Of a stretch of DNA of 64,000 bases, positions 1-8,436 are shown piece by piece; positions within the stretch are counted from its first letter, which is position 1; every line of letters begins with the position of its first letter. A program made the position numbers and the translations under genes. Source of the stretch: CAWDZK01 sp963807005 (GTDB taxonomy: Bacteria > Actinomycetota > Actinomycetes > JACCUZ01); NCBI GenBank assembly GCA_963807005.1, contig CAWDZK010000006.1:1089027-1153026 (forward strand). The letters run 5' to 3'. The notes below the pieces were generated by a model. It saw only the letters and a list, made by a program, of their open reading frames with translations. It searched no databases and had not been told where the DNA came from.

Positions 1-142
1 TGCGGTGCCCATCTGCGCTATCTCGCCGGGGCGCGCCGCACGACGCAGCCGGACGGGCTGCCCGGCTGACGGGTTGGCCCGCCCCGGCGACCTGTGGACA
101 AGCCGGGCGGCTCTCGTCGGCGGCTGCGCCAGGGTGGGAGCC

Positions 143-1678
143 ATGGGCGCGCCGCAGGTGACCGGCTACGACGCTGTGGAGCTGCTCGGCTACGGCTCGG
201 GCGGCGAGGTGTGGCTGGCCCGGGACCAGGCGTCCGGCGCCCCGGTGGCCCTCAAGCAGCTGCGGTCGGGGGCGGACCTGGCCGACCGCGACCGGTTGCG
301 CCGGGAGGCCGCCATGCTCGCGGGGATCGACCACCCGCACGTCGTACGCCTCCGGTCGGTCGTGGCCGACGCTTCCGCGCTGGTCCTCGTGCTCGACCTG
401 GCTCCCGGCGGCAGCCTGGCGCGGGTGCTGGCGACCCGGCGGCGACTGGCCGCGGGCGAGGTCGTCACGCTGGCCGTGCCCCTCGCTCAGGCACTCGCGG
501 CGGTGCACGCGCACGGGCTCGTGCACGGTGACGTCACGCCTGCGAACGTGCTCTTCTCGGCCGACGGTCGGCCGCTGCTGTCCGACCTCGGCGTCTCCCG
601 GCTGCTCGGCGTCGCCGGCGAGCTCCCGCACGGCACCTCCGGCTACCTCGACCCGGCGCTGATGGCCGGTGGCCGGCCCGGCCCGGCCACCGACGTGCAC
701 GGACTGGCGGCCACCTGCATGGCCGCCATCACCGGCTCCGCGCCGTACGACGACCATGGCCGGCGGGTGCCGGTCCCCGGCGACACGCACCCCGGGGTCC
801 GACCCGTCCTCGAGGCGGCGCTCGCCGCCGACCCGGCCGCCCGGCCCGGTCTCGAGGAGCTGGCGGTGGCCCTGTACGACATCGCCCAGCCCGAGCCCGT
901 CCGGTTCGACCCGGTGAGCCCGACCGTGGTCGACCGCCGCACAGAGGACGACGTCCCCGTGGCCACCCACCGAGCCGGCCCGGTGCGCCCGGCCCCGCCG
1001 GAGCCCCTGCCGGTGGCCGCGGCCCGGGCGCCGCGGGGGCCGTCGACCCTGCGACGCACCGCCGCCGCGCTGCGGGCAACCGGCCGTGGGGCCCTCGTCG
1101 CGGGTGCGGTGGCCGGAGCCGTCCTGCTCGCGGCGGTCACCGGCATCACCTGGGCAGCTGCGGGCCGGCCCGGCGAGGCCGCGGCGCTTCCAGCGCGGCC
1201 GACCGCCGACCCGGCCCCTGCTCGACCAGCCGAGCCCGCACCCGCCGTCACCTCGCAGCCGGCCGCGACGGTGGGCACGCCGGCAGCCCCGGTCGCGAGC
1301 GGCCGGTGGGCCGGGACGCTGTCCCGTCTCGACCGCGAACGGTCCCGGGCCTACCGGACGGGGGACCCGGCTCTCCTGCGCCAGGTCTATGCCGTTGACT
1401 CGCCCGCCCTGCAGCGCGACCGGCGCGTCCTCGGCCGGCTGGCCCGTTCCGGTCTGCGGGCCGTCGGCCTCCGGCTCACGGCAACGCGGGTGCAGCCACG
1501 GCAGCGTTCGGACCGCCGGGTCCGGCTGGCGGTCACCGACGTGCTCCGGCCCTACCGGCTCGTCGACGCCGGCGGCACCGTCGTCGAACGACCGTCCGGG
1601 CGCGGGCAGCGGTCCTGGACCGTCGTGCTTGCCCGGGACGGCGGCCGGTGGCGGGTCTACGACGTCGTGCGGGGGTGA
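143..1678 (+). CDS. Membrane-anchored Ser/Thr protein kinase (Hanks type)
   Basis: Eukaryotic-like kinase of about 511 aa, probably phosphorylating Ser/Thr of cytoplasmic targets. A glycine-rich loop lies at residues 16-23 (GYGSGGEV), followed by ATP-binding Lys38 in VALKQL. The catalytic loop reads HGDVTPAN (about 128-135), so the usual HRD Arg is Gly, and the metal motif is DLG rather than DFG. A Pro/Ala-rich linker leads to one membrane segment (about 315-340) and a C-terminal extracellular domain of about 150 aa that looks like a small NTF2-like or mce-associated fold (inference). ATG at 143 is chosen over upstream starts because AGGGTGGGAG precedes it and the kinase domain begins right after it. 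Its last 22 bp overlap the convergent epimerase gene. Target unknown. Confidence 0.85.
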   Translation: MGAPQVTGYDAVELLGYGSGGEVWLARDQASGAPVALKQLRSGADLADRDRLRREAAMLAGIDHPHVVRLRSVVADASALVLVLDLAPGGSLARVLATRRRLAAGEVVTLAVPLAQALAAVHAHGLVHGDVTPANVLFSADGRPLLSDLGVSRLLGVAGELPHGTSGYLDPALMAGGRPGPATDVHGLAATCMAAITGSAPYDDHGRRVPVPGDTHPGVRPVLEAALAADPAARPGLEELAVALYDIAQPEPVRFDPVSPTVVDRRTEDDVPVATHRAGPVRPAPPEPLPVAAARAPRGPSTLRRTAAALRATGRGALVAGAVAGAVLLAAVTGITWAAAGRPGEAAALPARPTADPAPARPAEPAPAVTSQPAATVGTPAAPVASGRWAGTLSRLDRERSRAYRTGDPALLRQVYAVDSPALQRDRRVLGRLARSGLRAVGLRLTATRVQPRQRSDRRVRLAVTDVLRPYRLVDAGGTVVERPSGRGQRSWTVVLARDGGRWRVYDVVRG

Positions 1679-2568
1679 CCCGCCGCGAGCACGGCACGTA
1701 GCGCCGGCTCGAAGCTGCGGTGCTCGAACACGAAGCCGGCGTCGAGGAGGCGCCGGGGCAGCACCCGCTGCCCCCCGAGCAGGTCCTCGCCGAACTCGCG
1801 GAAGACCAGCCGCAGCCCGAACGCCGGGGCGCGCAGGATCGTCGGCCGGTGCAGCACCCGGCCCATCGCCGCTGTCATGGCGGCGTTGGTCAGCGGTTCG
1901 GGCGCGGTGACGTTGACCGCCCCGCTGAACTGGGTGTGCTCGGTGAGGAACCGCACGGCGCGGACGTAGTCCTCCAGCGCGACCCAGGAGAACCACTGGT
2001 CGCCGGAGCCGAGGCGGCCGCCCAGCCCGAGCCGGAACAGCGGCAGCAGTCTCCGGCCGAACGCGCCTCCCTTCGCCGACAGGACCGGACCGGTGCGCAT
2101 CGTCACCACCCGGGCGCCACCGTCGAGTGCGGGGGCCGTCGACTCCTCCCAGCGGCGGGAGACCTCGGCCAGGTAGGTGCTGCCGGGCGGCGACGACTCG
2201 TCGACGGCCCGGTCGCCCGGGTTGCCGTAGTAGGCGATCCCGGACATCGACAGCAGATGAGCCACGCCGGCCTCGGCGACGGCCTTGGCGATGGTGGTCG
2301 TGCCGTGGACGCGGCTGTCCATCACCTCTCGGCGGTGGCTCGGGGTCCACGGCTGGTCACCGATCCCGGCACCGGCGAGGTGCACCACGAGGCCGGCCCC
2401 CCGCAGCGCGGCCGGGTCGACCGTGCCTCCCGTGGGGTCCCAGCGCGCCTCGTCCGGCCGGGACGGCGCTCGCCGCACCAACCGGACGACCTCGTGGTCG
2501 TCGGCGCGGAACGAGGACACGAGGGCGGAACCGAGCAGACCGGACGCGCCGGTGAGGACGACCTTCAC
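1657..2568 (-). CDS. SDR39U1/TIGR01777-type NAD(P)-dependent epimerase
   Basis: Protein of 303 aa with an N-terminal Rossmann motif GASGLLG (residues 7-13), the SMSGIAYYG active-site region typical of TIGR01777 extended SDRs and a C-terminal DUF1731-type segment (FGEDLLGGQRVLPRRLLDAGF). The substrate of the family is not established. It follows the E2 gene on the same strand, 106 nt downstream beyond a hairpin. The same neighbour pair (sucB-Rv2216) is known in mycobacteria, so this is conserved context rather than a recent insertion. Confidence 0.85.
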   Translation of the reverse strand: MKVVLTGASGLLGSALVSSFRADDHEVVRLVRRAPSRPDEARWDPTGGTVDPAALRGAGLVVHLAGAGIGDQPWTPSHRREVMDSRVHGTTTIAKAVAEAGVAHLLSMSGIAYYGNPGDRAVDESSPPGSTYLAEVSRRWEESTAPALDGGARVVTMRTGPVLSAKGGAFGRRLLPLFRLGLGGRLGSGDQWFSWVALEDYVRAVRFLTEHTQFSGAVNVTAPEPLTNAAMTAAMGRVLHRPTILRAPAFGLRLVFREFGEDLLGGQRVLPRRLLDAGFVFEHRSFEPALRAVLAAGHPRTTS

Positions 2569-2632
2569 ACGCTCTCTTCTCCCTGGCGGGCCCGGAGCGA
2601 TGCGGTCCGGCCGGTTCTGTGGTGCCGGCGGC

Positions 2633-2668
2633 GGCCGGTCGGCCCTTGGCGAGCGCCGCCGACCGGCC
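2633..2668 (-). terminator. Hairpin after the E2 gene
   Basis: Eleven-bp perfect arms (GGCCGGTCGGC / GCCGACCGGCC) around a 14-nt loop, just beyond the E2 stop codon. There is no T-tract, as is usual in this GC-rich DNA. It may attenuate rather than end transcription, because the epimerase gene follows on the same strand. Confidence 0.5.
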
Positions 2669-2674
2669 GGCCGG

Positions 2675-4609
2675 CTAGAGCCCGAGGTCGGACTCGAACG
2701 AGCCCTCCTCCAGCCTGGCCTTCATGGTGCTGAGGAAGCGCGCTGCGTCGGCCCCGTCGACGAGCCGGTGGTCGTAGGACAGGGCGAGGTAGCACATCGA
2801 CCGGATCGCGATCGTCTCGCCGAGGTCCGAGTCGTCGACGACGACGGCGCGCTTGACCACGGCGCCGGTGCCGAGGATGCCGACCTGCGGCTGGTTGATG
2901 ATCGGGGTGTCGAACAGCGCTCCCCGGCTACCCGTGTTGGTCAGCGTGAACGTCCCGCCGCCCAGCTCGTCGGGCGTGATCTTGTTGCTCCGGGTGCGCT
3001 CGGCGAGGTCCGCGATCTTGCGGGCCATCCCGGCGATGTTGAGGTCGCCGGCGTCCCTGACGACCGGCACCAGCAGCCCGCGCTCGGTGTCGACGGCCAC
3101 GCCCAGGTGCTCGGCGCCGTGGTAGACGATCTCGCCCTTCTCGGTGTCGATGCTGGCGTTGACGACCGGGTGCGCCTTGAGCGCCTCGACGCTGGCCTTG
3201 GCGAGGAAGGGCAGGAACGAGAGCTTGACCCCCTCACGGGCCTCGAAGTCGCGCTTGGCCCGGTCCCGGAGCCGGGCCACCTTGGTGAGGTCGACCTCGA
3301 CCACGGTGGTGAGCTGGGCCGACACCTGCAGCGACTCCACCATCCGGGCCGCGATGACCTTCCGCAGCCGGGACATCTTCTCTGTGGTGCCGCGCAGCGG
3401 CGAGGTCGCGGCCGGAGCGGCCGGGGCCGATGCTGCCTGCGACTGGCCGGCCGCCGGTGTCTTGGCGGCCTCAGCCGCCGCCAGGACGTCCTGCTTGCGG
3501 ATCCGCCCACCCACGCCGGTACCGCGCAGGGCCGAGAGGTCGACGTCGTGCTCGGCCGCCAGCTTGCGCACCAGCGGGGTGACGTACGCCGGGTCGCCGC
3601 CGGACGGGGCACCGCTCTCCTGCTGCTGGGGAGCCTGCTGCTGCTGGGGAGCCTGCTGCTGCGGCGCTTCCTGCTGCGGCGTCTGCTCAGCAGCCTCCTG
3701 CTGCTGAGGTGCCTGCTGCTGCGGCGCCTGCTCGGCAGCCGCCTGCTGCTGCGGCGCCTGCTGCTGGGGTGCCTGCTGCTGGGGTGCGGGGGCCGAGATG
3801 AGCGAGCCGCCCGGCCGCTGCTGCGGCTGCTCTTGCTGCGGCTGGCTCTGCGACGACTCCTGGGCTGCGGCGCCGCCGCCGATGACGGCGAGCTCGGCGC
3901 CGACTGCGACGGTCTCGTCCTCGGCGACCATGATCGTGGTGAGCACGCCGGAGGCGGGGGAGGGGATCTCGGTGTCGACCTTGTCGGTCGAGACCTCCAG
4001 CAGCGGCTCGTCGGCCTCGACCTGGTCACCCTCCTGCTTGAGCCAGCGGGTGACGGTGCCCTCGCTCACGCTCTCACCCAGCGCCGGCATGGTCACCGTC
4101 GTGCCGCCCGAGCCGCCCTCGGGCTGCTGCTGCTGCGGTGCGTCCTGCTGCCCTTGCTGGGGGGCCTCGGCCTGCGGCTGCTGCTGCGCTTGCTGGGGGG
4201 CCTCGGCCTGCGGCTGCTGCTGCGCTTGCTGGGGGGCCTCGGCCTGCTGCTCCTGCTGCTCCTGCTGCCCTTGCTGCGGCGCCTCGGCCTGCTGCTCCTG
4301 CTGCCCTTGCTGCGGCGCCTCGGCCTGCTGCTGCTGCTGGTCACCGACCGAACCGGCGTCCGAGCCGCCCTCCTCCCCGCCGATGACGGCGAGCTCGGCG
4401 CCGACCGCGACGGTCTCGTCCTCGGCGACCACGATCTTGGTGAGCACGCCGGAGGCGGGGGAGGGGATCTCGGTGTCGACCTTGTCGGTCGAGACCTCGA
4501 GCAGCGGCTCGTCCGCCTGGACCTGGTCACCCTCCTGCTTGAGCCAGCGGGTGACGGTGCCCTCGCTCACGCTCTCGCCCAGGGCCGGCATGGTGACAGA
4601 GGTCGACAT
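2675..4609 (-). CDS. sucB: Dihydrolipoamide acyltransferase (E2), two lipoyl domains
   Basis: E2 component of a 2-oxoacid dehydrogenase complex, transferring acyl groups from a lipoyl-lysine to CoA. The 644 aa comprise lipoyl domain 1 (about 5-80, lipoyl Lys43 in DKVD), a Gln/Ala/Pro linker, lipoyl domain 2, a second Gln-rich linker, a peripheral-subunit-binding domain (about 346-385, with GTGVGGRIRKQDV) and the catalytic core ending in the active-site motif HRLVDGADAARF. The lipoyl domains differ at only about three of some 74 residues. The symbol follows the actinobacterial SucB/DlaT annotation; whether the partner is pyruvate, oxoglutarate or branched-chain E1 cannot be read here. The E3 gene lies 141 nt upstream on the same strand. 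Confidence 0.92.
   Translation of the reverse strand: MSTSVTMPALGESVSEGTVTRWLKQEGDQVQADEPLLEVSTDKVDTEIPSPASGVLTKIVVAEDETVAVGAELAVIGGEEGGSDAGSVGDQQQQQAEAPQQGQQEQQAEAPQQGQQEQQEQQAEAPQQAQQQPQAEAPQQAQQQPQAEAPQQGQQDAPQQQQPEGGSGGTTVTMPALGESVSEGTVTRWLKQEGDQVEADEPLLEVSTDKVDTEIPSPASGVLTTIMVAEDETVAVGAELAVIGGGAAAQESSQSQPQQEQPQQRPGGSLISAPAPQQQAPQQQAPQQQAAAEQAPQQQAPQQQEAAEQTPQQEAPQQQAPQQQQAPQQQESGAPSGGDPAYVTPLVRKLAAEHDVDLSALRGTGVGGRIRKQDVLAAAEAAKTPAAGQSQAASAPAAPAATSPLRGTTEKMSRLRKVIAARMVESLQVSAQLTTVVEVDLTKVARLRDRAKRDFEAREGVKLSFLPFLAKASVEALKAHPVVNASIDTEKGEIVYHGAEHLGVAVDTERGLLVPVVRDAGDLNIAGMARKIADLAERTRSNKITPDELGGGTFTLTNTGSRGALFDTPIINQPQVGILGTGAVVKRAVVVDDSDLGETIAIRSMCYLALSYDHRLVDGADAARFLSTMKARLEEGSFESDLGL
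3600..4345. repeat. Short tandem repeats encoding the Gln-rich E2 linkers
   Basis: Two low-complexity blocks (about 3600-3792 and 4120-4345) of CTGCTGC/GGGGCCTC units encode repeats such as AEAPQQGQQEQQ and AEAPQQAQQQPQ on the minus strand. The segment between them is lipoyl domain 2. Flexible Ala/Pro/Gln linkers let lipoyl domains swing between active sites. The repeats probably vary in copy number between strains. Confidence 0.8.
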
Positions 4610-4670
4610 CGGCTCTCGTGCTCCTTCGTGTCGGCGGTCGCGCTGTGGTTCGGGTGCTGCGGTCCGTGCG

Positions 4671-4700
4671 GTGCTGCTCGGTGCTGCTCGGTGCTGCTCG
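4671..4700. repeat. Three tandem copies of GTGCTGCTCG
   Basis: Perfect 10-bp tandem triplication in the 141-nt gap between the E3 and E2 genes. No ORF is visible here. It lies in the transcribed leader of the E2 gene if the two genes are co-transcribed. Confidence 0.75.
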
Positions 4701-4750
4701 ATGCGTTGCGGTGCGGGTCGTTCCGGTCGTGAGGGTCGGTGCGGGCGGCG

Positions 4751-6163
4751 TCAGCCGTGGGCGTGCAACGGCTTGCCGGCCAGGGCCAGGTGGGCCTCGC
4801 CGACCGCCTCGGTCTGGGTGGGGTGGGCGTGCACGAGCTGGGCGACGTCGTCGGGGTATGCCTCCCAGCCGTAGATGAGCTGTGCCTCGCCGATGAGCTC
4901 GCCGACCCTGGCTCCGACCATGTGGATGCCGACCACCGGGCCGTCCTTCTGCCGGACCAGCTTGACGAAGCCGGCGGTCTTGAGGATCTGGCTCTTGCCG
5001 TTGCCGGCCAGGTCATAGGTGACGGTCTCCACCTGGTCGCCGTACCTCTCACGGGCCGAGGCCTCGGTGATGCCGACCGAGGCGACCTCGGGGTCGGAGT
5101 AGGTGACCCGGGGGACCCCGTCGTAGTCGATGGGCGCCGGCTCCAGGCCGGCGAGCCGCTCGGCCACCATGATCCCCTCCGCGAACCCGACGTGGGCCAG
5201 CTGCAAGGACGGGATCAGGTCGCCGACCGCCGAGATCGTCGGCACGTTGGTGCGGCACTGCTCGTCGACCTTGACGAAGCCGCGCTCCATCTCGAGGCCG
5301 ACCTGCTCGTAGCCCAGCTCCTGGGACACCGGCCCGCGCCCCACGGCCACCAGGAGCAGGTCGGCGTCGATCGTGCTGCCGTCCTCGAGGGAGACCTTGA
5401 CGCCCTTCTCGGTGCGCTCGACCCCGGCGAACCGGGCACCGAGCTGATAGCTGATGCCGCGCTTGCGGAACGCTCGCTCCAGGGCCTTGGACGACGCCTC
5501 GTCCTCGAGCGGCACCAGGTGCGGCAGCGCCTCGACGATGGTCACGTCGGCGCCGAAGGAGCGCCACACGCTGGCGAACTCGCAGCCGATCACCCCGCCA
5601 CCGAGGACCACGACCGAGCCGGGCACCGAGTCCAGGCCGAGCGCGTGGTCGCTGCTGAGGACCAGCTGGCCGTCGATGTCGAGACCGGGGAGGCTGCGGG
5701 CGGCCGAGCCGGTCGCCAGGACGACGTGCCGGCCCTGGTAGCGGGTGCCGTCGACTTCGACGGTGGTCGCGTCGGCCAGCCGACCGATGCCCTGGACGTA
5801 GGTGATCTTGCGGCTCTTCACCAGACCCTGCAGGCCCTTGTACAGCCGGGACACGACGCCGTCCTTGTAGGCGTTGACCGCGGGCATGTCGATGCCTTCG
5901 AAGGTCGACCGGACGCCGAACTGCTCGCTGTCCCGGGAGGCGTCGGCCACCTCGGCGGCGTGCAGGAGCGCCTTCGTCGGGATGCACCCGCGGTGCAGGC
6001 AGGTGCCGCCGAGCTCAGCCTTCTCCACGAGCACGACCGACAGGCCGAGCTGCGCCGCGCGCAGGGCGCAGGCGTACCCGCCGCTGCCGCCTCCGAGGAT
6101 GACGACGTCGTACGGTCCGCTGCCGGCGTCGGCGGCAGCGGAGCTGCCGGGCTGGTCCGCCAC
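4751..6163 (-). CDS. lpdA: Dihydrolipoyl dehydrogenase (E3)
   Basis: FAD-dependent pyridine nucleotide-disulfide oxidoreductase that reoxidises the lipoyl groups of E2. It has an FAD-binding GGGSGG motif near the N terminus, the redox-active pair in GGTCLHRGCIPTK, an NAD-binding VVLGGGVIGCE segment and the C-terminal HAHPTQTE motif with the catalytic His-Glu. An ATG 13 codons upstream is possible, but a strong GAGGAG six nt before GTG at 6163 makes that GTG the better start (470 aa). It lies upstream of the E2 gene on the same strand, an E3-E2 arrangement without a linked E1. Confidence 0.93.
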   Translation of the reverse strand: MADQPGSSAAADAGSGPYDVVILGGGSGGYACALRAAQLGLSVVLVEKAELGGTCLHRGCIPTKALLHAAEVADASRDSEQFGVRSTFEGIDMPAVNAYKDGVVSRLYKGLQGLVKSRKITYVQGIGRLADATTVEVDGTRYQGRHVVLATGSAARSLPGLDIDGQLVLSSDHALGLDSVPGSVVVLGGGVIGCEFASVWRSFGADVTIVEALPHLVPLEDEASSKALERAFRKRGISYQLGARFAGVERTEKGVKVSLEDGSTIDADLLLVAVGRGPVSQELGYEQVGLEMERGFVKVDEQCRTNVPTISAVGDLIPSLQLAHVGFAEGIMVAERLAGLEPAPIDYDGVPRVTYSDPEVASVGITEASARERYGDQVETVTYDLAGNGKSQILKTAGFVKLVRQKDGPVVGIHMVGARVGELIGEAQLIYGWEAYPDDVAQLVHAHPTQTEAVGEAHLALAGKPLHAHG

Positions 6164-6381
6164 AGAGAACTCCTCGTGGTCGAGCGGGGACGATCGGTCC
6201 ATCGGGACCCCAGGGACCCGAGTGTCAGGCTCATCCTGTCACCGGGAGCGCCCTCCTGGGCAAGCGGGTCGACAGCGGAGTCCCCCGGAACCGCCGACCC
6301 GTGCCCTACCGTTGCTCGGACAAGTGACGGTCGGCCGCCGTGGCCGGCCGGGATGTGTTCGGTGGCGGAGCAGGAGGGTTC

Positions 6382-6714
6382 GTGCGGCTCTTCCCGAGAC
6401 GGTCCAGACCGGGCGTCGTACGCCAGGCGGACGGCGCCGACACGGCTCACCTCGCCGGGTTCGCGCAGTCCCACACCGGCGTGGAGGCGTTCGTCGAGCC
6501 GCCGACCACCGTGTCCACGACCACGGTGGTGTTCGTCGCGAGCTCAGGCGAGTGGACCCGCCGTCGGATCCGGGACGCCCGCGCGGCGCACGAGCTGGCC
6601 AACAAGCTGGGCATCCCGTCCTACGACGCCGCCGTGGTCGGGTACCCGCAGCGGATGCGCGACTGGAACGCCCGACGCGCCGCCCGTGGCGGGTCGGACG
6701 GCGCGACCGCCTGA
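6382..6714 (+). CDS. Small conserved actinobacterial protein, function unknown
   Basis: About 110 aa, starting at GTG 6382 four nt after a strong AGGAGG site; an upstream ATG at 6340 lacks one. The protein is soluble, with a mid-section of beta-rich sequence (TTTVVFVASSGEW) and basic helices (RRRIRDARAAHELANKLG). I recognise no catalytic motif. It is divergent from the E3 gene and convergent with pepA, with a TACCGT box near 6320 that could be its promoter. The lean intergenic spacing and good codon structure support a real gene. Confidence 0.65.
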   Translation: MRLFPRRSRPGVVRQADGADTAHLAGFAQSHTGVEAFVEPPTTVSTTTVVFVASSGEWTRRRIRDARAAHELANKLGIPSYDAAVVGYPQRMRDWNARRAARGGSDGATA

Positions 6715-6740
6715 GCCAGCGAGCGGACCCCGCTGACCCG

Positions 6741-8273
6741 TCAGCCGCGAGGGACGCCCTTCGACGCGAGGTCCTCGGCAAAGCGCACCAGCGTGCGCAC
6801 GGAGTGCCCGGTGCCGCCCTTGACGGTGTAGCCGTGGGGGGCCGCGTCGTTGAACGCAGGTCCGGCGATGTCCAGGTGCGCCCACGGGACCCCGTCGGCG
6901 ACGAACTCCTTGAGGAACAGGCCCGCGACCAGCATCCCGCCGTACTTGTCGCCCATGTTGGCGATGTCGGCGACGGTGGACTCCATCGAGGCCCGCAGCT
7001 CGACCGGCAGCGGCATCGGCCACATCTGCTCGCCGGCGGCGTCCGCGGCCGCGACGACCGCGGCGCGGATCGCGTCGTCGCCCATGGCGGCCGACGTCCG
7101 GCTCCCCAGCGCGACGAGCTGGGCGCCGGTGAGGGTGGCGACGTCGAGCAGCACGTCCGGCTTGTCCTCGCAGGCCCGAACGATGCCGTCGGCCAGCACC
7201 AGCCGGCCCTCGGCGTCGGTGTTGAGCACCTCCACGGTGGTGCCGCCGTAGATCGTCAGCACGTCCGAGGGGCGCTGCGCCGTGCCCGACGGCATGTTCT
7301 CCGCCATCGGTGCGTACGTCGTGACGTTGACGGCGAGCCCGAGGCGGGCGATGGCGGTGATCGCCGCGATCACCGACGCGGCGCCGCCCATGTCGGACTT
7401 CATCCACTCCATCGCGGCGGCCGGCTTGAGCGACAGGCCGCCCGAGTCGAACGTGATGCCCTTGCCGACCAGGGCGAGGTGGGCCGCGTTGCGTCCACCG
7501 CCCTTGTAGCTGAGCCGGACCAGGCGCGGCGGGCGGGACGAGCCCTGGCCGACACCGAGGATGCCGCCGTAGCCGCCCTTCTTGAGCGCCTTCTCGTCCA
7601 GCACCTCGACCGTCACGCCGGCGGCCTTGGCGGCCGCGACGGCGCGGTCGGCGAAGACGGCCGGCGGCAGGTCGGCCGGCGGGGTGTTGACCTGGTCGCG
7701 GGCCCAGTGCACGGCCTCGACGACGGTGTGCGCCCGCGCCACGCCGGCCTTGGCGGCCTTGTCCCGGGCCACGTCGCTGCACAGGGTGAACTTCTCCACC
7801 GGCGGACGGTTCCGGTCGGTGCTGGTGACCCGGTAGGTGCGGAACGCGTACGCGCCGAGCAGGGCGCCCTCGGCGACCGCGGTCACCTCCTCGGCGTTGC
7901 CGGCCGGCAGCGCCAGACCCACGGTGGCGGTGCCGGCGAGCGCGCGAGCCGCGGCACCGGCCGCTCGGCGCAGCACCTCGGGGCCGTAGGCAGGGCGCTC
8001 GCCACGCTTGGCCGTCTTGGCCTTGCCGACGCAGACGGCGACCACGACCGGGGCAGTGGTGGCGCCCAGCGAGGAGAGCTTGGAGACCTCGTTCGGGTTG
8101 CCGAGGTTGCCCATCGCCGCGACCGTGGCGCCGATGCGGTTCTTGAACGCCTTGTCCACCTCCTCGCCGCCCGGCAGGACGACGAAGCCGTCCGGCCCCT
8201 TGGCGACGGCGACGACGAGTGCGTCGACCTTGAGGCTGGCGGGCTTGCTGGTGCTCAGGGTGACCGTGGTCAA
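6741..8273 (-). CDS. pepA: Leucyl aminopeptidase (M17 family)
   Basis: Cytosolic two-metal exopeptidase removing N-terminal residues, 510 aa as expected for M17. The catalytic domain shows the metal/active-site Lys block GKGITFDSGGLSLKP, the MKSDMGGAA segment and the signature NTDAEGRLVLADG with metal ligands Asp and Glu. The start is TTG at 8273 after GGAAGAG. A minus-strand TTAGCAT element about 50 nt upstream is the likely -10. It is divergent from gcvT, an arrangement also seen near Rv2213/Rv2211c in mycobacteria. Confidence 0.95.
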   Translation of the reverse strand: MTTVTLSTSKPASLKVDALVVAVAKGPDGFVVLPGGEEVDKAFKNRIGATVAAMGNLGNPNEVSKLSSLGATTAPVVVAVCVGKAKTAKRGERPAYGPEVLRRAAGAAARALAGTATVGLALPAGNAEEVTAVAEGALLGAYAFRTYRVTSTDRNRPPVEKFTLCSDVARDKAAKAGVARAHTVVEAVHWARDQVNTPPADLPPAVFADRAVAAAKAAGVTVEVLDEKALKKGGYGGILGVGQGSSRPPRLVRLSYKGGGRNAAHLALVGKGITFDSGGLSLKPAAAMEWMKSDMGGAASVIAAITAIARLGLAVNVTTYAPMAENMPSGTAQRPSDVLTIYGGTTVEVLNTDAEGRLVLADGIVRACEDKPDVLLDVATLTGAQLVALGSRTSAAMGDDAIRAAVVAAADAAGEQMWPMPLPVELRASMESTVADIANMGDKYGGMLVAGLFLKEFVADGVPWAHLDIAGPAFNDAAPHGYTVKGGTGHSVRTLVRFAEDLASKGVPRG

Positions 8274-8423
8274 GGCTCTTCCGTCCTGCTGGGGGATGGT
8301 GGCTGCCGTGCGGGCCGACGCTTCGCGATGCTAACCGTCGGCGTCCTGCGGGCACGAACCGGTCGGTCCCGCTGGCCGGACGGGTGCGCCCGGGGCGGGT
8401 TGCGGCCGATTTCCCGGGGTGGC

Positions 8424-8429
8424 TAGCGT
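8424..8429 (+). promoter_or_regulatory. TAGCGT -10 box of leaderless gcvT
   Basis: TAGCGT ends 7 nt before ATG 8437 and no ribosome-binding site is present, the hallmark of a leaderless actinobacterial transcript. This decides the start against GTG 8419, which would put the box inside the gene. Confidence 0.6.
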
Positions 8430-8436
8430 CCCGCGG

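Noticed and set aside
3600..4345. Repeat block considered as a CRISPR array or minisatellite
   Set aside because: Repeats are in frame, encode Gln/Ala/Pro linkers and have no unique spacers of constant length.
2285..4732. 815-codon plus-strand frame over the E2 gene
   Set aside because: Antisense shadow of the well-supported E2 gene; its Leu/Gly runs are the complement of the Gln-rich linker repeats.
4739..8426. Long plus-strand frames (4739-6736 and 5874-8426) opposite lpdA and pepA
   Set aside because: Low-complexity Arg/Gly/Asp sequences antisense to genes with clear catalytic motifs; typical of GC-rich DNA.
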